A stretch of DNA of 11,094 bases. It comes from Deltaproteobacteria bacterium (GTDB lineage: Bacteria > Desulfobacterota > Deferrimicrobia > Deferrimicrobiales > Deferrimicrobiaceae). Each line of letters starts with the position of its first letter. The first letter of the stretch is position 1. The position numbers and the translations under genes are program-made. The notes beneath the pieces are model-generated. The model saw only the letters and a list, made by a program, of their open reading frames with translations, had not been told where the DNA came from and did no database searches. This document shows, in pieces, positions 1 to 5,465 of the stretch. The stretch is taken from positions 1 through 11,094 of the forward strand of contig JANXPS010000114.1 in the NCBI GenBank assembly GCA_025357175.1, read 5' to 3'.

Positions 1-182
1 CGAGGGTCGATCTTGTTGTCGGGTCCCTTCGGTTTGGCCTCATCGTCACCCTTGACCGCATCCTTGAAGCTGCGGATGCCCTCGCCCAATCCCTTTCCCA
101 CGCCCTGAAGTCTCCCGGCCCCGAACAGAAGCACGACGATAACCAGGATGATCAGCAACTCTGGAAGACCCAATCCAAACAT
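1..182 (-). CDS. tatA: Twin-arginine translocase subunit TatA (3' end off window)
   Basis: TatA oligomerises in the cytoplasmic membrane and with TatC forms the pore that exports folded proteins with twin-arginine signals. Sixty residues are visible. A short hydrophobic helix spans residues 5-20 with an acidic E8 near its N-terminus. The F20-G21 hinge follows, then an amphipathic Gly/Lys-rich helix at about 23-45 and the start of a charged tail (D46, D47, E48, K50, K52). This is the standard TatA plan; family members are usually 60-90 residues, so little is missing. The usual Leu-Pro after the hinge is Leu-Gln here (L25-Q26). The ATG at 182 is preceded by a GGAGG ribosome binding site at 188-192. 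The gene lies 30 bp downstream of 3-dehydroquinate synthase II and probably shares its transcript. TatB is less likely because the tail is short and E8 with FG is TatA-like. Whether tatC follows cannot be seen. Confidence 0.93.
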   Translation of the reverse strand, partial: MFGLGLPELLIILVIVVLLFGAGRLQGVGKGLGEGIRSFKDAVKGDDEAKPKGPDNKIDP

Positions 183-191
183 AATAACCTC

Positions 192-210
192 CAGTGGGGT
201 TTCCCCCCTG
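192..210 (-). promoter_or_regulatory. Possible RNA hairpin with GAAA loop just ahead of tatA
   Basis: On the minus strand the 30-bp gap ahead of tatA can fold as CAG-GGGG, loop GAAA, CCCC, one bulged A, CTG. That gives seven pairs closed by a GNRA-type tetraloop. Its 3' base is the first G of the tatA Shine-Dalgarno sequence (188-192). No T-run follows, so it is not an intrinsic terminator. It could modulate tatA initiation or protect an mRNA end after processing. This is structure read by eye only. Confidence 0.35.
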
Positions 211-212
211 AT

Positions 213-1214
213 TCAATTTTCGCGGATCGTCTCGTCGACCGCAACACCGAAATGCCGGCCCGCTGCCTCCTCGGCCACGAGGACCGTGTCGCCGGGCGCC
301 AGCGCGGCAACGGAAACCGCCTTGCCCCCGGCACCCACCACGCGGATCGTCTCCGCGTTCTGCAGGATGACCGTGTGTTCGCGCCCGGAGGGAGTCGCGG
401 CCCGGATCAACAGCAGCGGCCGTCGCTCGACCTTCGCCCGGCCGACCGACGCGGTCTCCCCCCTTCCCGTCTCGTCCACGAGAAGCAGATCGCTTCCCGA
501 CGCCAATTCGGAGAGGTAGGCTGTCTTTCCGCCGGCGACCCGGCAGTAGGAGTGGACCGCACCGGCGTTGACCCGGAACGGCCGGGGCAGGACGTAAGGG
601 TTTGCGATGTTCTCGGCGCAGACGAGGAACAGTCCCGCGCTCGAATTGCCGACCAGCATGCCCTTGCTCCCCTCGATCAACGAGCAGCTGTCGACGCAGA
701 CCCGATCGCCGAGTCCCAGCAGTTCGATCGCGGTGACCCGCGCCTCGACGAGCTGGATGCGCTCGGGTTCGGCCTGCGCCCCGGATGCGAGTTTCCGCAT
801 CCCTTCGGGGGTTTCGGCGGACAGGACCAGACCCTCGACCCCTTTTTCGAGCACCCCAAGATAAAGGGAGACATCCGCGGCTGTCCGCGCCTCGACCAGG
901 ATGCGCCGCCTCCAGGCGACCAGGTTTTCGAGCGGTATGATCTCGCGGCCCGATGGGCGAACCACCCAGAGAGACTCTTGGGACGACGCGGCGACGCGAG
1001 CCTCGTCCGCCGCGCTCTCGATGCCCGTCACGTGGAAATCGCGCCCCTCGACCAGGTCGCCGTCGGCCGAGACCACGGTCACGCGGCCCAGTTCCCGCGC
1101 GAGGGAGGCGAAGCCATCGGGGAGCCAGAGCGTCGACACCCCCGACTCGAGCGCCGCGATCGCCATTTCCTTGTCCCAGGGATCGACGCGGGCCCAGAGG
1201 ATGCGGCCGCTCAT
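213..1214 (-). CDS. aroB': 3-dehydroquinate synthase II (archaeal-type AroB')
   Basis: This 333-residue cytoplasmic protein belongs to the DHQ synthase II family (Pfam DHQS). The family performs NAD-dependent oxidative deamination and cyclisation of 2-amino-3,7-dideoxy-D-threo-hept-6-ulosonate to 3-dehydroquinate. It is unrelated to the usual DAHP-dependent AroB. The family signature is strong in the C-terminal half: GDRVCVDSCSL at 169-179, GMLVGNSSAG at 185-194, NPYVLPRPFRVNAGAVHSY at 205-223, and GGKTAYLSEL at 228-237 followed by VGRAKVERRPLLLI. The length matches the family (about 320-380). The start is ATG at 1214, with GGGGGAG a few bases upstream in a 13-bp gap after ADTH synthase, which makes its substrate. 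The two genes form one pathway unit, and the likely transcript continues into tatA. The family assignment is very secure. Use of the alternative pathway by this organism is inferred from the gene pair. Confidence 0.95.
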   Translation of the reverse strand: MSGRILWARVDPWDKEMAIAALESGVSTLWLPDGFASLARELGRVTVVSADGDLVEGRDFHVTGIESAADEARVAASSQESLWVVRPSGREIIPLENLVAWRRRILVEARTAADVSLYLGVLEKGVEGLVLSAETPEGMRKLASGAQAEPERIQLVEARVTAIELLGLGDRVCVDSCSLIEGSKGMLVGNSSAGLFLVCAENIANPYVLPRPFRVNAGAVHSYCRVAGGKTAYLSELASGSDLLLVDETGRGETASVGRAKVERRPLLLIRAATPSGREHTVILQNAETIRVVGAGGKAVSVAALAPGDTVLVAEEAAGRHFGVAVDETIREN

Positions 1215-1227
1215 GCCATCTCCCCCA

Positions 1228-2037
1228 TCATGAAGCGCCGGTCCCGCCCGACAGGATCGCCAGCGCCTCGTCGACCGAGGCTTCGTGGTGAACGATCGAG
1301 GCGATCGCGCGCACCATCGAGGCGGGCGAGCCGTGCTGGAACACGTTGCGGCCGATCGAGGCTCCCGCCCCGCCGACGACGACCGCGTCCTTCACCATGC
1401 GGAGGACGTCTTCGTCGCTCTCCATCTTTTCGCCCCCGGCGATGAGGACCGGCACGGCGCATCCTTCGACCACCTCCCGGAAAGACTCGGGGGAGCCGGT
1501 ATAGCCCACCTTGACCAGGTCGGCGCCCATTTCGGCGCCCACGCGGGCCGCGTGGGAGATCCGGCGATATTCGTATTCGTCGTCGATGCGGGGACCGCGC
1601 GTGTAGATCATGGCCAAAAGCGGCATTCCCCACCGGAAGCAGTCGCTGGAGACGCGCCCGAAATCACGGAGCATCTGGGCCTCGTCCTCGGCGCCCAGGT
1701 TCACGTGGATCGAAACGGCATCGGCTCCCATTCGAAGCGCGTCCTCGACGCCGGCCACCAGCACCTTGCGGTTGGCGTCGGGCGACATGCTCGTGCTTCC
1801 AGACAGGTGCAGGATGAAGCCCAGGTCGGGGCCGTATCCGCGGTGTCCGAACATCGCCCCGCCCCGGTGCAGGACGACGGCGTTGGCCCCGCCTTCGGCG
1901 ATGAGGTTGGCCGCCGGCGGAATCTGCCTGAGGCCCGGGATCGGCCCGACCGTCACGCCGTGGTCCATCGGAACGACGACGGTCCGGTGGGTGCGGCGGT
2001 CCATGATGCGTTCGAGGCGTATCTTCTTGCCGATCAT
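1228..2037 (-). CDS. aroA': 2-amino-3,7-dideoxy-D-threo-hept-6-ulosonate (ADTH) synthase, DhnA-type class I aldolase
   Basis: This 269-residue TIM-barrel aldolase belongs to the DhnA/FbaB-like family. In the alternative shikimate entry it joins L-aspartate semialdehyde to a deoxy-ketohexose phosphate to give ADTH. Candidate catalytic residues are D25 in VPMDHG, Y145 in MIYTRG and the Schiff-base lysine K176 in DLVKVGYTG. They sit exactly eight positions before the corresponding D33, Y153 and K184 of Methanocaldococcus MJ0400 (recalled numbering). GGANAVVLHRG at 49-59, SIHVNLG at 109-115 and the phosphate-binding end (GGEK, GGAGASIGRN) are also visible. The ATG at 2037 overlaps the upstream ATPase stop as ATGA. 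It has its own GGGGAG ribosome binding site at 2045-2050, seven bases away, inside the ATPase gene. An open frame continues far upstream, but this ATG is where the family begins. A plain fructose-bisphosphate aldolase is the alternative; the adjacent DHQ synthase II argues against it. Confidence 0.93.
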   Translation of the reverse strand: MIGKKIRLERIMDRRTHRTVVVPMDHGVTVGPIPGLRQIPPAANLIAEGGANAVVLHRGGAMFGHRGYGPDLGFILHLSGSTSMSPDANRKVLVAGVEDALRMGADAVSIHVNLGAEDEAQMLRDFGRVSSDCFRWGMPLLAMIYTRGPRIDDEYEYRRISHAARVGAEMGADLVKVGYTGSPESFREVVEGCAVPVLIAGGEKMESDEDVLRMVKDAVVVGGAGASIGRNVFQHGSPASMVRAIASIVHHEASVDEALAILSGGTGAS

Positions 2038-3599
2038 TTGAGCGCTCCCCGGACCTTGAGCAGGTCGTTCAGGTAGGAGTTGTTGTCGCTGAACTTGACC
2101 GCCTCGTCGTAGCGCACCTTGCCCGAGGCGACCAGTTCGGCCAGCGTCCAGTCGATACTGATCATCTCCTCGACGTTGGACTGCATCATGTTGCGAAGCA
2201 TGTGCACCTTGCCCTCGCGGATGGCGTTGCGCACGCGGACCGAGCTGGTCATCTTTTCCCAGGCCAGGATGCGGCCGGTGCCGGTGGCGCGCTGCAGAAG
2301 CCGCTGGGAAAGCACGAGCTGGAGGCAATCGGCGAGCTGGGCCCGCACCTGCGACTGCTGGTTGCCGGGGAAACAGTCGATCAGGCGGTCGATGGCCGAT
2401 GTCGCGTTGGTCGAGTGCATCGTCGCCATGACCAGGTGCCCCGTTTCGGCCGCGGTGATGGCGACCGACATGCTGTCGTAGTCGCGCAGCTCTCCGATCA
2501 CGATCACGTCGGGGTTCTGCCGGAATATGTAGCGCAGCCCTTCGGAGAAGGAGAGGGTGTCGGTGCCGACCTCGCGCTGGTTTATGTTGGAATTCTTGTG
2601 CTTGTGGGTGAATTCGATCGGGTCTTCGATCGAGATGACGTTGGCTTTCCGCTCCCGGTTGATCACGTCGATCATGTACGCGAGCGTGGTGGACTTGCCG
2701 TGGCCGTTGGGTCCGGTAATGAGGACCAGCCCCTGCGTCTTGAGGGCGAACTCGCGCAGGAAATCGGGCAGCCCCAGTTCCGCGGCGGACGGGATCGATT
2801 CCGCGACGTGCCGGGCCGTGAAGCCGATCGAGTGCCGCTGCCGGTAGACGTTGCAGCGGAAACGGCCCACGCCATCGAGCGAGTACGCGAAGTCGAGTTC
2901 GAGCAGCCGGCCGAATGTCGCCTTCTGCTCGGGGGTCAGGATGCCGAAGATCATCTCCTCGATCTCGGCCGGCTTGACCGCGGGAAGGTTGAGGCGCCGA
3001 AGTTCGTTGTCGATTCGGATCGAGGGGACGGCCCCGGCCGACAGGTGGAGGTCCTGCCCCTTCCATGTGACCAGCGCCGACAGGAAGCTGCCCAGGTTGT
3101 TGTCCATCTTGACCCGGCGCCCCGCCCCCCGATCGCCCTGCAGGGCAAGCGGGAGGGTCCCGTATTCGTGCTTGTTGAAAAAGGCGAGCGCCTGCTCGAA
3201 CTGGATCGACGGGAGGATGACCGGCTTCGTGCTGTGCCCCGACTGGAACTCGACGTCGGAAAGCGCCGTCAGGTCGGTCGGGTCGACCATTCCGACCACG
3301 AGCATCTTCCCCTCGAAACCGATCGGCAGCACCCGGCGAAGCCGGACCGTCTCGAGCTTGATGAGGCGCTGAACCGAAACCGGGACCTCGATCTTCGAGA
3401 GATTGATGTGCTGCAGGCCCATCTGGTCGGACAAGGCGTTGAGAAGCCCGTCCTCGGTCACATGCCCGAGCCTGACGAGATTTTCGCCGAGCGTGCCGCC
3501 CAGCTGGCTCTGGCTCTTGAGCGCATCCTGAAGCTGGGCATCGTTTACGAGTCCGGACTTGATGAGAATCGCACCGATCTTGACCTTGCGCTCAGCCAT
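2034..3599 (-). CDS. PilT-like type IV pilus ATPase with N-terminal MshEN (c-di-GMP-type) domain
   Basis: This 521-residue secretion-type hexameric ATPase would act on the cytoplasmic side of a type IV pilus or related machine. Residues 1-65 form an MshEN module: two 24-residue motifs (7-30 and 36-59) five residues apart. Each has G, L, G, L, L and Q at motif positions 3, 6, 10, 17, 21 and 24. The rest is PilT-like. It shows DLHLSAGAVPSIRID (183-197), Walker A GPNGHGKST (296-304), the Asp box ISIEDPIE, Walker B DVIVIGELRD (364-373), the His box HLVMATMH (388-395) and the RNAIREGK segment (457-464) expected near the C-terminus of retraction ATPases. The PilB-type tetracysteine zinc site is absent. 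Typical PilT is 340-370 residues, so the N-terminal 150 are an extension. ATG at 3599 is preferred over the TTG at 3635 because a G-rich ribosome binding site lies just upstream. No other pilus gene is in the window, so its partner machine is unknown. Confidence 0.9.
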   Translation of the reverse strand: MAERKVKIGAILIKSGLVNDAQLQDALKSQSQLGGTLGENLVRLGHVTEDGLLNALSDQMGLQHINLSKIEVPVSVQRLIKLETVRLRRVLPIGFEGKMLVVGMVDPTDLTALSDVEFQSGHSTKPVILPSIQFEQALAFFNKHEYGTLPLALQGDRGAGRRVKMDNNLGSFLSALVTWKGQDLHLSAGAVPSIRIDNELRRLNLPAVKPAEIEEMIFGILTPEQKATFGRLLELDFAYSLDGVGRFRCNVYRQRHSIGFTARHVAESIPSAAELGLPDFLREFALKTQGLVLITGPNGHGKSTTLAYMIDVINRERKANVISIEDPIEFTHKHKNSNINQREVGTDTLSFSEGLRYIFRQNPDVIVIGELRDYDSMSVAITAAETGHLVMATMHSTNATSAIDRLIDCFPGNQQSQVRAQLADCLQLVLSQRLLQRATGTGRILAWEKMTSSVRVRNAIREGKVHMLRNMMQSNVEEMISIDWTLAELVASGKVRYDEAVKFSDNNSYLNDLLKVRGALK

Positions 3600-3634
3600 G
3601 CACCCCCCGAGGCCCCGAAAGTGGTTGAAAATCA

Positions 3635-3663
3635 AATCTATCGCGTGCGGCGCCGGACGGCAA
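3635..3663 (-). promoter_or_regulatory. Weak sigma70-like promoter upstream of the PilT-like gene
   Basis: In the 66-bp gap between the DUF2400 gene and the ATPase, the minus strand reads TTGCCG, 17 bases, TAGATT. The -35 matches consensus at 3 of 6 and the -10 at 4 of 6. The layout is nearly identical to the better match ahead of the HEAT gene (7159-7187). It would give a leader of about 30 bases to the ATG at 3599 and could separate the ATPase/shikimate genes from hisG transcription. It is a visual match only. Confidence 0.3.
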
Positions 3664-3665
3664 TA

Positions 3666-4478
3666 TCATTTTCCCCCGCCGGCGGCCCGTCCGCGACGGC
3701 AAATCGTCGCGAGCGGGCAGGAAGCGCAGTCCCCGGGTCGTTTCGCCGTGCAATCTCCCATGATGCCGATGCGCGTCAGCGCGTAGTCGTAGCGGACGGG
3801 ATCATCGGGGCAGACGGCTCGAAAGGCCTCGGTGATTTCCTCGGCCGTCCGCCAGTCGGCGCCGGATCGGCGCGTGATCCCGATGCAACCTGCCAGTCGC
3901 GCCATGTGCGTGTCGACCGGGACGATCAAGCCCGACGCCGGCACGGACGACCAGACGCCCAGATCGACCCCGTCTCCCGATCGCACCATCCAGCGCAGGA
4001 AAAGGTGGTGACGCTTGCACGCCGAACCGAGATATGGATCCGGGAACATGAAATTGCGTTCCCGCGGCAACGCTTCTCCCCAGCTTTCCCGGAAGAACGC
4101 GAGGAACCGGGCCATGCTGCCGCGCGCGTCGCCCTCGCGCATGCCGGAAAGGTAGAGTCCTTCAAGTGTTCCGTGTCGCAGGTAAGCCGATCGCACGGCC
4201 AGCAGGAACCGGTGGACGCCCCCGGGAGAGATGAAGCGATGCCGGAGCGCCGCCGTCCGGGCGGCGGGGAGGGGCCTGGCACGGACCAGGACGGCATGCG
4301 GAGAAGGAGAAAGGACGGAGAAGAGCCGCTCGAGGAAGGTCCGGATCTGCGGCACGGCCCCGAAAGCGAACGAGGCCGCGACGAATGCCGCGGCCTCGAT
4401 GTCTTCGGTCTTTTGGTAACGGTGCGGAAACTCTACCGGGTCGGACGAGAGCGTTGCCCCGCCGCGAGCGGCCAGCAC
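3666..4478 (-). CDS. TIGR02757/DUF2400 family protein, HhH-GPD DNA-glycosylase-like with Fe-S cluster
   Basis: This 270-residue protein is of unproven function. Family marks include DPVEFPHRY (13-21), KRHHLFLRWMVR (155-166), VDLGVW (171-176) and VPVDTHMARLA (186-196). The VDTH segment with D189 resembles the catalytic Asp segment of endonuclease III. The C-terminus carries C243-x7-C251-x2-C254-x5-C260, the spacing style of the [4Fe-4S] cluster in endonuclease III/MutY-type glycosylases. K155 is a candidate active-site lysine. I infer a DNA-repair or DNA-binding role, but no activity is established for this family as far as I know. The start is uncertain. The first possible codon is GTG at 4478, 32 bp after the hisG stop, with only a weak upstream GGGAAAG. 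The upstream in-frame residues (GRLGKVLDEV) resemble the family N-terminus but have no standard start codon before them. The gene probably lies in the hisG transcript. Confidence 0.85.
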   Translation of the reverse strand: MLAARGGATLSSDPVEFPHRYQKTEDIEAAAFVAASFAFGAVPQIRTFLERLFSVLSPSPHAVLVRARPLPAARTAALRHRFISPGGVHRFLLAVRSAYLRHGTLEGLYLSGMREGDARGSMARFLAFFRESWGEALPRERNFMFPDPYLGSACKRHHLFLRWMVRSGDGVDLGVWSSVPASGLIVPVDTHMARLAGCIGITRRSGADWRTAEEITEAFRAVCPDDPVRYDYALTRIGIMGDCTAKRPGDCASCPLATICRRGRAAGGGK

Positions 4479-4510
4479 CTCGTCGAGAACTTTCCCGAGT
4501 CGGCCGGCGA

Positions 4511-5398
4511 CTATGCGATCACCTTGTTTAGCGGATACTCGACGATGCCCGAAGCGCCCTCCTTCTTGAGCACGGGAATCAGCTCCCGGACGGTCTTTTC
4601 GTCGACGATGACCTCGATGCTGAACCAGCCCGCCTCGGACAGCGAGGATATGGTCGGGTTCTGGAGCGAAGGGAGCACCTTGAGGATGCCGTCGAGATCC
4701 TTGCGGGAGACGTTCATCTTGAGCCCGACCTTCTCTTCGGCGGCAAGCGCCCCGTTGAGCAGCATCGCGAGCGTCTCGATCTTCTGGCGCTTCCAGGGAT
4801 CCTTCCAGGCGTCCTTGTTGGCGATGAGCAGCGTCGTGGACTCGAGGATCGTCTCGACGATGCGAAGGTTGTTGGCGCGCAGCGAGCTGCCGGTCTCGGT
4901 CAGTTCGACGATGGCGTCGGCCAGCCTCGGCGGCTTGACCTCGGTCGCACCCCAGGAAAACTCGACCAGGACGTCAAGCCCCTTTTCCTTGAGGTAGCGC
5001 CGCGTGAACTGCACCAGTTCGGTCGCAACCCGCTTGCCGTCGAGGTCTTCGACCTTCTTGATCGGGGAATCGTTGGGCACCGCGACCACCCAGCGGACCG
5101 GCCGGAGGCCGCCCTTGGCATAGTTGAGCGTGCAGACTTCCTTGACCTTGGCGTTGTTTTCGAGCACCCAGTCGCGGCCGGTGAGGCCGACGTCGAGGAT
5201 GCCGTCCTGTACGTACCGCGCCATTTCCTGGGCCCGGATCAGCATGCCGGACAGTTCGGCGTCGTCGATCGTGGGGAAGTAGCTGCGCGAGCCGACGGTG
5301 ATGTTGTATCCCGCCTTCTTGAACAGGTGGAATGTCGAGTCCTGCAAACTGCCCTTGGGCAGACCGATGTTGAGCACGTTCTTCGGATTTTCCTTCAT
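4511..5398 (-). CDS. hisG: ATP phosphoribosyltransferase, long form (HisG_L)
   Basis: This enzyme catalyses the first and committed step of histidine biosynthesis, joining ATP and PRPP to give phosphoribosyl-ATP in the cytoplasm. The 295-residue protein has the complete long-form architecture. The periplasmic-binding-protein-like catalytic domain includes LNIGLPKGSL (9-18), DVGLTGRDW (69-77) and the PRPP loop ELTETGSSLRANNL (165-178). A C-terminal regulatory ACT-like domain occupies about 220-295 (MNVSRKDLDGILKVLPSLQNPT, then GWFSIEVIVDEK and IVEYPLNKVI). Long-form enzymes work as homohexamers with histidine feedback through this domain and need no HisZ; no hisZ or other his gene is visible here. 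ATG at 5398 has AGGAG at 5403-5407. A good promoter (5437-5465) lies just upstream. The DUF2400 gene follows after 32 bp. Confidence 0.97.
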   Translation of the reverse strand: MKENPKNVLNIGLPKGSLQDSTFHLFKKAGYNITVGSRSYFPTIDDAELSGMLIRAQEMARYVQDGILDVGLTGRDWVLENNAKVKEVCTLNYAKGGLRPVRWVVAVPNDSPIKKVEDLDGKRVATELVQFTRRYLKEKGLDVLVEFSWGATEVKPPRLADAIVELTETGSSLRANNLRIVETILESTTLLIANKDAWKDPWKRQKIETLAMLLNGALAAEEKVGLKMNVSRKDLDGILKVLPSLQNPTISSLSEAGWFSIEVIVDEKTVRELIPVLKKEGASGIVEYPLNKVIA

Positions 5399-5423
5399 GA
5401 CGCTCCTCTCGTGAAAAAACGAT

Positions 5424-5446
5424 AAAAAAGGCGGGTATTATACCCG
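5424..5446 (-). terminator. Candidate intrinsic terminator after the HEAT-repeat gene
   Basis: Just past the HEAT gene stop, the minus strand has a perfect 15-base palindrome, CGGGTATAATACCCG (5432-5446). It can form a six-pair stem with a TAA loop, followed by CC and six T's (5424-5429). A second T-run lies a few bases further on. This is the expected layout of a rho-independent terminator, though the stem is short. The same bases contain the hisG -10 box. Confidence 0.5.
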
Positions 5447-5465
5447 AACCTGTCGATCAATTCAA
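5437..5465 (-). promoter_or_regulatory. Sigma70-type promoter for hisG
   Basis: The minus strand reads TTGAAT (5460-5465), exactly 17 bases, then a perfect TATAAT (5437-5442). Transcription would begin near 5430 and leave a leader of about 30 bases with the hisG ribosome binding site. The -35 overlaps the last codons and stop of the HEAT gene, and the -10 sits at the centre of the terminator-like palindrome at 5432-5446. Confidence 0.6.

Noticed and set aside
252..1445. A 397-codon plus-strand open frame opposite DHQ synthase II
   Set aside because: It has the Arg/Pro/Gly composition of an antisense shadow; the minus strand has a complete, recognisable enzyme.
2038..3066. The upstream part of the open frame containing ADTH synthase, read as an N-terminal extension
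   Set aside because: It is an out-of-frame reading of the ATPase gene with low-complexity Arg/Pro/Ala content. The aldolase family begins at the ATG at 2037, which has its own ribosome binding site.
2202..4997. A 931-codon open frame on the plus strand
   Set aside because: It is antisense to three well-supported genes (ATPase, DUF2400, hisG), its translation is Arg/Asp/His-rich with no domain, and such long shadows are normal at this GC content.
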